Below are positions 36,189 to 46,936 of a DNA stretch of 64,000 nt, one piece after another. Numbering within the stretch: the first letter of the stretch is position 1; each line of letters begins with the position of its first letter. The notes beneath the pieces were generated by a model. That model saw only the letters and a program-made list of their open reading frames with translations, did no database searches and was not told the DNA's origin. Made by a program: the position numbers and the translations under genes. This stretch comes from Gorsachius magnificus (Eukaryota > Chordata > Aves > Pelecaniformes > Ardeidae), in NCBI GenBank assembly GCA_034008185.1, contig CM067082.1, forward strand, positions 8,602,984 to 8,666,983. Reading direction: 5' to 3'.

Positions 36189-38243
36189 AGTAGGTAGTCT
36201 GCACATTTTTCCAGTAAATCAGTCTGTTCCCAGGGAATAAGAGAGTGTCACCTTTCCACACCACTCTGCCTCAGCTCCAGAGAACTGTCCTGATCATGTT
36301 TAATTTACAAGAGTAAATGAAGCCACAGTTTTACTGGCTTATTGGTAGGCATGAGTCCCAGCTTTTTGCACTCTGGAGGGGAAGTCAGTGGACAATTTAC
36401 CAGTGATACCTGCAGAACAATGTCCCAAGAATATCTCACAGAACTTTGAGTTTAGTCAAAGATTTCAGCAAAGTCATAGGAAGGTTTTCCTTAGCTTCAC
36501 TTTGTGTCAGGTGAACCATTGCATGCTTAGCTGGCTCCTCTCAGAGCCAATTCATCCATTTTACTTCTTGCTGGTGTGGGACAAGGGAACTGTAATCCTG
36601 GCTCTGGACTCTGGCCATTTACTTTGGTTGCTTGTTACTGACACATTCCAGAACCATATCCTTCAGAGGAAGACATAGGAAGTGGCAGGATATTTAGGTG
36701 GAGTAATTTCCATCTCTGGATGCCTCATTATAAATTCAAGAGCTGCTTCAAATCCGGGAAAAAAATCCTGATTTTCATCCCTCAGACTCTCAGAAAGTTG
36801 GGCAAGGTGAGCATGCGGAATGACTCCTTCATCCCCAGAAATTATCATTATGGAGCTATTATAATGATCAACAATACCTCTACTTAAATTCTCACACCCA
36901 ATTTAATCATCCTCTTCTTTCAAAGCTGAACAGATCTCTAAGGGATGGTGTTTATTGAATATTAAAACAATAAATATTTAAATCATTTCCACACACGAGT
37001 CTGTGTTGCATGAAGAAAGTGTCAGCTCGTAACACCTCTAGAGTAAATTTTTTAATAGATGGCTAATTTATTTTTTCACTAATCCCCAACGTCTACCGGT
37101 TTTCTCTCAAAACCAATGTATAGAACATACAGTACAACTGAAAAGACCCTGTAACTTACATTAGTACAGGAAATTTCTTTTGCCAAACAGACAAATACTG
37201 GCATTGATATTTCAGCCCCAAAATTATCAGCCATAAAACTGGGATATTGTTACTTTCCTCACCAGACGGCTAAACTTATCAGAGCTATGGTACTATCACC
37301 TACAGCAGTGATGGTGGATTTTCCACCCATCTGCTGGACAAATCACTTCACCCCTCCAGTTCCTTTCCGGTCCTTCTCTGTTTAGACAAAAACTCTTCAA
37401 GCCCCGGAGCATCTATTCTGACGTGCTTGTCACAGTCCTGTTACAAAGAGGGTAATATTGCTGTAATATGATAAATACCTTATTATCACCATCATGGGCT
37501 CTAGAGAGGAAACATGTTTAACTGCTATTGTAGTGTTTAGTCATTTAATTATAAAGCTGTAATCTTCATTTAGTAGAGTAACTTTGAGACCAGATGGCAT
37601 TCATTGTTCTGTGTAAATTATGTTTTATCTATATTTCATTTTTAATTAATTGTTTTGGTCAGTCAAGTGCTAGAAGGTCTATCTCATTTCCAGAGGGATG
37701 TTTATGCAAAGTAAAATACCAGTATTACCAGGCAGTGCCACAAATACAGTACAGAAGAAAACACACAGAAATAGTTCACAAATAAACTTGTTAAAAAGAA
37801 ACAGCTTTTTCAAGTTGAAGAAGATGTATTTTATTTTAAATTTGTATTAAAGCAAATAGGATGGATCTGAGGGAAATTATTTTGGTATATTAGAAGTGAT
37901 GTTGAATATGATCTTCCCCTCTCCTTCTTGGACTTTTAAGCTCAAGCAAACAGACTGTGATTTATCTTCTGTCCTTTTAATTTTGACATGGAGTCCATGT
38001 TCCTCCTTAGCTACCTGGGAGAAAAGGATGTCCAGATTTAGGATGTATTCACATTATACAGTGTGGATTTCAAATAGCTACATGATTTGCAACAAATTTA
38101 GAAAAAAAAAAAAATCAATGCTGAAAAGCTGTTGATTGTAGCAGTGGGAAGGCTCATGCAACTGATGGAACGGCAGATTTCAAACTGAACTGGCAGCCCT
38201 GTGACCCCTCAGCAGTCATCAGGGGAAAAAATAGTCAACCCAC
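36189..38243. other. Unique sequence, no confirmed gene
   Basis: Contains a coding-like minus-strand frame (36663-36902) without good splice sites, possible MIR traces at 37195-37385, and AT-rich sequence. No supported gene. Confidence 0.55.
37195..37385 (+). mobile_element. Possible MIR-type fragments
   Basis: AAAACTGGGATATTGTTAC with CTTTCCTCACCAG resembles the MIR 3' section. GGACAAATCACTTCACCCC with TCCAGTTCCTTTCC resembles the section that normally comes before it. The order is reversed, so these may be two separate old copies or chance. Confidence 0.3.
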
Positions 38244-38351
38244 TGTATTGGGTTTGTGTAGCAAGGTCTTGGTAGTGGGGGGGCTACAGGGGTGGCTTCT
38301 GTGAGAAGCTGCCAGAAGTTTTCCCTGTGTCTGCTGCTGGCCAAGGCCAAG

Positions 38352-38356
38352 CCAAT
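38352..38356 (+). promoter_or_regulatory. CCAAT box in LTR
   Basis: GCCAATCAG, about 32 bases upstream of the TATA-like element, a normal spacing for a retroviral U3 promoter. Confidence 0.6.
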
Positions 38357-38387
38357 CAGTGACAGTGGAAGTGCCTCTGCAATAACA

Positions 38388-38394
38388 TATTTAA
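38388..38394 (+). promoter_or_regulatory. TATA-like box in LTR
   Basis: ACATATTTAAGAAGG. Transcription would be expected to start about 25-30 bases downstream, near 38418-38425. Confidence 0.6.
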
Positions 38395-38734
38395 GAAGGA
38401 AAAAAACCTGCTGCGGCTCAGTAGCCAGAGAGAGAAGAGAAGTGAGAGGATGTGAGAGGAGCAGCCCTGCAGCCCCCCAGGCCAGTGCCGCAGGAGGGCA
38501 GGAGGGGCTCCAGGCGCCGGAGCAGAGATTCCCCTCAGCCCCTGGGGCAGCCCATGGTGGGGCAGGCTGTGCCCCTGCAGCCCAGGGAGGCCCACGGGGG
38601 AGCAGACCCCACCTGCAGCCCGGGGAGGACCCCACGCCGGAGCAGGGGGGTGCCCAAAGGAAGGAGGCTGTGATCCCATGGGAAGCCTGTGCCACATCAG
38701 GTTTATGGCAAGACTTTGTGGACCTGTGGGGGAG

Positions 38735-38895
38735 GAGCCCAGGCTGGGGCAGGTTTGCTGGCAGGAGTTGTGACCTTGCAGGGGACCCAAGCTGGAGCAG
38801 TCTGCTTCTGAGGGACTGCACCCCGTGGGAGGGATGGACCCACGCTGGAGCAGTTTGGAAGAACTGTAGCCCATGGGAAGGCACGTTGGAGAAGT
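38735..38895. repeat. Degenerate ~50-bp repeats inside the LTR
   Basis: The core GGCTGGGGCAG / GCTGGAGCAG / CGTTGGAGAAG recurs at 38742, 38791, 38843 and 38884, so spacing is about 41-52 bases. Each is preceded by a CCCA or CACG element. Weaker copies (CGCCGGAGCAG) occur at 38515 and 38635. Confidence 0.7.
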
Positions 38896-39064
38896 TCATG
38901 ACCCCATGCATGAGCAGGGGAAAAACGCCTGGGTCAAGGATAAAGGGAGTGAAGTGCGAGAGACAACATGTGATGAACTGACCCCAACCCCCATTCCTGT
39001 CCCCCTGTGCCACTGGAGGGAAGTAAGTAGAGAAAATTGGGAGTGAAGTTGCACCCAGGAAGAA

Positions 39065-39090
39065 GGGGGGGGGGGGGGGGGGGGGGGGGG
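39065..39090. repeat. G homopolymer (26 bases)
   Basis: Twenty-six consecutive G, followed by CAGGGGG, inside the LTR. It can form G-quadruplexes, and the length reported by an assembly is unreliable. Confidence 0.95.
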
Positions 39091-39153
39091 CAGGGGGAAA
39101 GGTGTTTTAAGATTCAGCAGTTTTTATCGTCTCCTACTCTGATTTTGATTAGT

Positions 39154-39159
39154 AATAAA
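39154..39159 (+). promoter_or_regulatory. LTR polyadenylation signal AATAAA
   Basis: AATAAA in the AT-rich 3' part of the second-family LTR, followed by a T-rich stretch. Confidence 0.75.
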
Positions 39160-39344
39160 TTAAATTAATTTCATCAAGTTGAGTCTGTTTTGCCCATCAT
39201 GGTAACTGACAAATCATCTCTCCCTGTCCTTATCTCGACCCATGAGCCTTTTGATCTACTTTTTGTCTCCCCTGTCTGGTTAGAGGGGAGTGATAGAGGG
39301 GCTTTGGTGGGCCCCTGGCGTCCAGCCAGGGTCAAACCACCCCA

Positions 39345-42300
39345 TCCATGTATACTCAGAAACATTTGCATCAGTCAAAAACATTTCTGAACATGCAAGG
39401 AAAGGACACGTAGGCCCTTAGGTCATAAAGAAGGATGTTTACCTCACTGCAATGTTGTGCAGAGCAATGAGCACTATAAGAAGTGGTACCCTTGCATGAA
39501 GAGAAGCCTTGTACAGTACGCTATCAGAAAGCCAGTACAGCACCTGAGATAAACCCGTGGAAGCAGGACTGTGTCCCTTGATGGACAAAATAATTTACCT
39601 GCTGTGCACTTGAGAACTTTTTGCTTTCAAGAATCTCGAAGTGTTTTCCTTTGATTTTCTTTTGAATTTGTTTAAAAATGTGACACACTAAGGAACAAAT
39701 GCTGTAACTGTTACTTGTGGGACTCCAGCTTTACCTCTAAGAATGGGTGAAGTTCTTTTCATTATATGCAAGCTCAGGAATCCACTGTGGCAATGCAGCT
39801 GGTTTTAAGGAAGAAAGCAAAGCAATGCTAACCAGATAAGTGATCAAACAAAGCAATGTCAAAGTACAGGCTAGAGGAGAGACTAATCTTTATGAGGCAA
39901 GAATGCACCATTCATGTTACATGGATTTTTGCTAGCCTGGAGAACGTCATGGACCTAATTCTGGTCTTATTTTCTTCAAAGTCTGAAGTATCTGTACCAC
40001 AGTCAAAGCGACATTCATGTAAGGCTTGGTATAAAAGATTAGAAGCACTCCCACCTGGTGGAGTGTTGGGCAAATGGATCCAGGCCGCTTTACCATGTTA
40101 AAAAGAGCTATTTTAATCCCATTTTTTTTCTTTGAGCTTCAATGTTATAAATCTAAAAATACCCAAACTGAAGTCAAAGTCATTCCCTGGCACTTTGTAA
40201 TTTGCTGAAGAGCATTATCCACCTTTAATATCTTCCTTGGTTTGAATTTCCCCAGGTATATTAGTAGATCTACATTTATAGATAATATATTATATAATAT
40301 AAATAAGATCACTGCATTTAAAACACAGGTCAGTGTTTCCATCAGGGCATAGGACATGCCTGTCAGCTAACATACCTGCCTGTAAGGGCAGAGAGATTCT
40401 TCACCTCTTTTTGTTAATTTTGGAGGCTACAGCTGTGTGAGAGGCACCAAATACCTGAATTTGAATGACATCTGCAAAAGTTACAAGATTTCTGTGGGAC
40501 TATATTTAACAGTTTTCAAAGATTTTTGTGTGCTTATAAATGTGAAATCCTTGAAACCTCCTTCAGGCTTGTGTCCCATGTGAAGATTTCAGGGATTCAT
40601 TTGCCTCGTACTTGGAAATAGACAGCTTCTCTCTTTTTGCTCACAAATATTGCTTCTGGCCTTCCTTTTTCAGACAGCCTTCCCCTAGGATGGGCTTTCC
40701 ACTTCTAATTTAAAGATCCTAACCTAGTCACTCTCTCAACTGGCCTGTCAGAAAGGGTGCTGAGGCTTAATTCCCTTCTCCAAAACATCTATTCGAATAC
40801 CCACAGCTGTAGCCAGGCAGTCCAATGAAAGCTGGAATCAAGTTTTTGATTACTGTTATACAGAAGGTACATTTAAATCCAGAATCCTAGTTACATCCTT
40901 AAGTCAACATGCACTCAAACCCATGCTTTTCTTTCTAATTTTTATACACAGAACTTATGTACCTGGCTTCAGGCAAAGGTCTCACCCAACTCAGGACCTG
41001 CATTGAGGGACCTGAAAGCCCAAGAGCAACTTAACTTCTTCCTGAAGCTGCTTTCACTTTCCATGGGGTCTGAACACCCATCTCCTACACACCCGAGGCA
41101 GGGTGGTCCTTGCAGTCTGAGTGTTCGTGGCTTTGTTATCTGTGTAGATGTGTAGTACAGATAACTCTTTGCCTCCTCCCAGAACATGTAGGGAAGTATC
41201 TACCATGGGGAGGCAGGAAGAGAGCCCTGCTGTAGTGTCTGTGTAGTACTTTTGAGTAGTCAGGGCACAGCAGTCACTCAAAAATAAAGAGAGCTAAATA
41301 AATATCCTGATCACCTAGCAGCCTTGTGAAGTAACCTACATCTTAAATTTCATTGGAGATGAATGATCTGTGAACAATAAAAATGCTAAAATGAAGGTCG
41401 CTGCAAGGGCTGGACTGGGAAAGTACAAAGAAAGGCCTCAAATGTTTTTGTTTGTTTTTACTCATGCAAATCTTCAGGCTGAAAAGAATGGGAGCTGCCT
41501 GCCCTGAGCATGTCACAGGATAAGGTTTTTAAGCAAACCTTTAATACATGCTATAAAAAGTCACCCATTGCTGTTGTATCATGGGAAGAAATAGACACTG
41601 AGAACATGAAGACATATCCTCATTCCAGCCTGAGATGTTTCTTACAGTGCTTCATTCACCTTTGCTTCACCTTCTGTGCCCATCTACCATTTGCAATAAA
41701 TTCAACTAGAAACCATGAAGTCTGACTCCCTCCTTATTTCAATTATCTGTTTAGTTTTCTGACTCTGGCAGAAATATTTCTGATTTGCAGTGCTAAAATG
41801 AAGGGATGTTTTGGGGAGGTAGCAGTGGTCTGGTAATCCAGATATTCTCTGAACTGGGTTCACTTGCTCCCTACATTTTCTTCAGAACTGAGTGTAGAAA
41901 AAAGAAGTCCATAGGGCTGTTTAACACTCCATTTTTACAGTTTTTCAGTCATGTTTATTTTTCAAATATAACTGACAGCTCTGTGGAAATTCTGTTGCTA
42001 CAGTCTTTCAGGTAGTTTCTGGTGGCAGGATGCTGTAAGCCAGGGTTCCTCCCCATGAGCATTCAGATGCTTGAACACTTCCTCCACCTCCTCTGGCGGT
42101 GGTTTATTTCCTCTGATGAGTGACTGCTTCATCATAGTAAGTGCATCCAGCTCATGACATAATTGATAGCTCAATGCTTTTGCCCACATGAGCTGGCTGG
42201 TATTTTATTGAACTGTTCACATGAGCTGCAGTACACAATAGACATCCAAAGACAAAAGAGTAACAATAACAATATAACGAGGGTAGCTCATCTGAGAGCT

Positions 42301-45300
42301 CCGCTGAGAGCCAGGCTTTACAATATTCTAAACAGAAAAAACACAATGTACCCACAGCAAACACAAGGTTCATCGGTAGTGCAGTTTCCTCCATCCTAAA
42401 TGTATGTGTTAACATAGCCCAAGGGAAGGTAAAATCATAAATGAATACATCTCCTTCAAGGAGGTTTCAGAGAAAGATGACTCTCAGGATGCTCCATAAA
42501 GAGTCAGTTCGACAAGCAGCCTTTGGAGCCAGGCCCAGCCCATCTCCCGCACACCCAAATACTGACCCACGGTCCTGCTGTTCCCTTTCTCTCTGGCTGT
42601 TCAGGCTGCTCTGACTGTGGGCTTGTCTCTGTAAAGAGACAGCCATTGCCCTCATTAGGGTTGGTCATCCCTTCTTAGTGCTAGGGTCCTCTTGCCCAGA
42701 TAAGTAAGCCATTGCCTCATCAGTTCTGGAGTCGACAGGTTTAGCTTTTTTCTGCTGCCTTTCAGAGGAGGACAGCAATACTGTTATCCAATACTGTGAG
42801 CATATCAGATATTTCAGAGCATCACACCCAGTAGGGTTTCCCATCAACATAACAGGCTGTTGACATATGCCTTGAAATATTTGTATTCCTGGAGACTGCA
42901 GAATCCTACAGACAACCTTGTCCTTAATTATAACAGTCTCTAGCAAGGACTGTCATCTTAACAAGAGGCAGAGATGAGTCTGTGCTTTTCCCCCCTCCCT
43001 TCACATCAGATATAGAGCTGATCCACATTTCAGTTTTAAAAACAGACATGTCTGATCTGACAAAAGGAATGGCTGGGCCTTTTTCCTCTTTACGAGGAAT
43101 GGCTGGTGGCTCTTTCCTGTTATGAAATAATCCAAATATAGGTAACAAATATACACGTGACAGTTCTACCTGAAAATTAAGGAACAGGATAGTAAGCTGC
43201 AGGGTGTGACCATCTCTACCATATAAACTAACCCCAAATAATAAAAGATCATCACAACTAAATGACATACATGGAAAAAAATGCATGAAACAATGGATAA
43301 TTATAAATAAGATCAGGAACAACTTTGCTCTCCCAAGAAGGAGTAGGATCCCCTAGCAAAGAACAAAACAAGAGGTTAAGTCACTTGGCTGAATTCATGG
43401 GGAAGGTCTTGCAAGTGCCTAGTTCAACATCTGCCCTTAAAGCAGGGATGATAGTTCCCTCTGCCATTCTTTCCCAGCAAAATCAAGCTTTGTCACACAA
43501 TTACCCAAGCCACAACAATTTTTTTTGTTATTATTTTATTTTTGTTTTAACCCTGGAAGCTCTGCAATGGACTACGACCCACAAGCATCTATGCACAAGT
43601 ACAGCTGACTGTCACCCACAGTTTACAGGACTGGTCTGACCTTCAGGAAGGCCACGCTCTATTTTTCAGCCTGGCTGTACCACACTGAATGGTAGTTACT
43701 GCTGTTCCTCTGCCAACCTCTGCTGTTTCTTCCTTTGCCTTTAGACATCTCTGACAAACTTTGCAGCAAACTCTCGCTCCTACTGGGAAGACAGGGGTTA
43801 AATTTCCTTTTCCTCGGGATGTGTTTGGCAGACATATGCTGATTCTGTTTTCAATTGTGCCATTTCTCTCCCAGTGCATGCACAGTCACAGCTGTGAATG
43901 AGTTGCAGGTTTAAATTTTTAATGCTGGAGGCTATTCCTAGCTATCTCTTCAACATTACCACCTCCACTGCATCCTATAATGTACCCATGGAGACATCCT
44001 GGGTTCCACTTAATTGGTACACCATTTACATTCGTCTTTCTGGTTTGTTTGTATCATCGAGTTTTTAAATGGAGTCTTGCTAAAGCATGGTAACGAGTTT
44101 GTCTGTCTTTACTTATCCATTTTGGAAAAAAAAAAATATTCAAACAACATTATCTGCAAACTGTTGCAAAAGAAAGATGAAGAAAAGAGTTCTTAACTCA
44201 GATTGAAAGACATCCAGTTAATAAGGAGAAAAGATAATGCTGTTTATTAATGGCTGGACGGAAAATGGTTGCTGTGATTTATTTAATGGGATGAGCTGAG
44301 CTCAGGGTATTGTTTTCCAGGGTATAGTACAAATACAGAGGAAGAAGCAGCCTCTGCACTGAAGACCTAAATAGAAGAGACTCAAAAAATAGAGGCAGTG
44401 AAATCATCTCATTTTACAGGACTGAGGCAGAGAGAAGGTAAGGTCACACAGAAAGCCTTGGAAAATCTGGCAGCTGATAATGTCTTCTGTCAGTTTAAGT
44501 CCTATGCTTTAAACTGAACACCATCTATCTGATTTGCAAAACTTCCACACATCTGTATCTTCCACAATTTGGAAGCAAGCTCAAATCTATGGGAGCTTTA
44601 GGTAAGGAAGATATCTTTAGGAAAAAGAAGCAACACAGTCCTCTCTGTAGGCATCTCTGCAAGTCAAAATATTATTTTTTTTAATGTGCCTTGATTGCTG
44701 GTTAATTAATCTACTTCTGCAGAGTGCGCTTCCTTCGTGTTGGAATAGGACTACCCCACATCAGGCGGAGGAGAAATTTAGTCTTCAATGGGAGAAGTAA
44801 AACACTGTTTCTTCTTATGCTATATTGTGCAAAGTCATTAGGAGCTCCTATTGTAGAAGAATGTAACTCCTGCTTTAGCCTTAGGAAATGCCATCCTCTA
44901 GTCTCATAATAAAATACAATTTTTAAAAAAATCTTACTTTGATGACACTATTAAAAACAACATTTGTATCATATTGTCCACACTTAAAATGAGTTAGAAC
45001 TTTACTGAGAAATCTCCTGGCAATTTTCCCTCAACTGGGGAACATACAAATGAGATACTGCCTTACGGTATTGTAATTTGAAAGTTAGAGAGATGAAGTA
45101 ATGTAGTCTTCCCATATAAAATTCTTAGGTTTTGTTTTCAAGACACCCCACAAATTAATGTTAACAGAAGCACAATCTGAAGGAAAGTAGAAAGGCTAGC
45201 TTCCAGCCCCTGCTATTTTAGGAACAGTAAAGTTATAAGTTATAAATCTAAATCCATCAAAGAGTTAGTAAGGCCAGAATATAACCAGGGCTGACATCCT

Positions 45301-46761
45301 TCTCATGGCCAGTATTATGCTCCAGCAGGCACAACATGGCTCAGTACTCCCCAAAGTCATAGATCCTAAATCAGCACAGCAGTTATCTAGTGCTCTCCAA
45401 TGCAGATAAACATACAAAGTCGCTCCTGCTGCCAACTAGAGGTGAAGCCTCCCCCACTCCAGGGTTTACCATCACACAAAGACGGATAATGGGAAACTTC
45501 TGAGGGAAGGGTCTAGCTCTAACTTATTGATAATTGAATGGAGGCCTGTATTAACATGGATAATAATCTCTCAGTAAAAGGATGACTGAACCAGGATGGA
45601 TGGGGCAACAAATGCCCTGTCAGCTCCTGGCATACGTATCTGATATCTGATGGTTCAGGGGTGAGTGCATGCCCTGGATATTGTGCAAATCCACGTTGTC
45701 TCTCTGGGCTCACTGATGCTGAGTGAGCTCCAGTCCTGGCCTCTCTGTTCTGTGGCTCTTCAAACACCAGCTAGACATTGCTGTGGTGGAACCACAGCCA
45801 GCAGGTAAAACAGCTTCCCTTGAATTGCAGTGTCCAAAAGCTTATTCCTGGGAGGAATGGAAAACATGCTGCTGGCTCTTGCCCTGTCCTAGGCATATAT
45901 TCCTCTGTTATATGCTTTCTCTCTCTCACCGAATCATTGCCAGGGTCTCTCACATGTCCAAATTTGCTAGAGCCTGTGTGGAATGAGTAAGCTGGATGTA
46001 CCGGCACCTTCACAATAACCTGTAAGTAAGCTGATGCCCAGACAGTTAATGATGGAGCAGGAAAGTCCTGGATTTTGTGGTTTGGTGCATTTTTGACAAT
46101 TGCAGATGAGCTCTCTACCCGCTTTGCTGGCCCTGATACTGCATTCAGCCATCAGGGAGTTCAGACAGTCCTGATGCAACCAACAAGCCATTTTATTGTC
46201 AAGTCCCTAGGATCAAAAAAATCTCACTGACTTTGAGAGAGTTCACTAACAACGGGAAGCACTGGAGAATATTGTTCTATTTCTTGGCATGCCTCTGTCA
46301 GCCATAATACTGGAGTAATGACACAAGGCTCTGGTTCAGCCCTCATTGATTTCGTCGAGATTTATCTTATAACTTGGCAGTATCTCCTTTCTCAAATAAA
46401 TCTTCTCATTGAAAGATTCTTGATAATGATTAACTTACTGACTCTCCATGCTCAGAGACTATGTTAAAGAAGAATAAACAGAGGAATTGTTTAGATATTC
46501 AGGTTAATAGGAGGACCCAACTGGTAAAATGAATTCCATTTTGGGCTCTCAGTACAGGAGAGAGTTTGGCAAGTGAAGGAGAGTCTAGCAGGGAGAAAAC
46601 AGGTTGTTTAAGGGGCTGTAAAACATGATGTAACAGAGAGAGATCCTGGAGAAAAGGCTAAGGAGGGATCCAGTGTTTTCTGTTTAGTGGGTGTCTATAC
46701 AGAAGACAGAGACAGAACCTCTCAGAAGTGCACATAAAAAAGACAACTGGCACAAATATGA
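39345..46761. other. Unique sequence, no confirmed gene
   Basis: More than 7 kb with only short frames apart from a coding-like minus-strand stretch at 41998-42197. It contains one MIR fragment (44404-44525) and an alternating AT tract near 40284-40302. Confidence 0.55.
44404..44525 (-). mobile_element. MIR-type SINE fragment
   Basis: TCATCTCATTTTACAGGACT, GAGGCAGAGAGAAGGTAAGG and TCACACAGAAAGCC give the reverse complement of the MIR core and 3' part in the right order. It is followed by a TCTGGCAGCTGATAATG block. Confidence 0.75.
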
Positions 46762-46936
46762 ACACTGGAACAGGGGCCCTGAGAGGTTGTGGGATCTCCC
46801 ACATTGGAGTTACTCGAAATTCAAGTGGACAAGGCCCTCAGAATCCTGTTATAACTCTGAAGTTGCCTGGTTTTGAGCAGGAGCAGGCAGATGACCTAAA
46901 AAAATCCTTTCCAAAATTTTATTCTGTGATTCTATA
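46762..46936 (+). mobile_element. CR1 LINE, 3' end fragment
   Basis: CACTGGAACAGGGGCCCTGA, GAGGTTGTGGGATCTCCC, GTGGACAAGGCCCTCAGAAT, GTTTTGAGCAGGAGCAGGC and the terminal TATTCTGTGATTCTATA follow the CR1 3' region in order. Confidence 0.93.

Larger units (their letters stand above)
38244..39344 (+). mobile_element. 1.1-kb solo LTR of a second avian ERV family
   Basis: It starts TGTATTGGGTTTGTGTAGC and ends near GGGTCAAACCACCCCA. It carries a promoter-like set (CCAAT at 38352-38356, TATTTAA at 38388-38394) and AATAAA at 39154-39159, in the order expected of an LTR. The middle is GC-rich and built partly of degenerate repeats with a GCTGGAGCAG core, and it contains a 26-G run. I found no exact target duplication, and no gag, pol or env sequence adjoins it. 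The two long overlapping frames inside it (229 residues plus, 264 residues minus) come from its GC-rich, stop-poor repeats and are not supported as genes. Confidence 0.9.

Noticed and set aside
38219..39013. 264-residue minus-strand frame and overlapping 229-residue plus-strand frame
   Set aside because: Both lie wholly or mostly inside a GC-rich LTR with internal repeats. Frames open on both strands of low-complexity Pro/Gly/Ala sequence are artefacts of composition.
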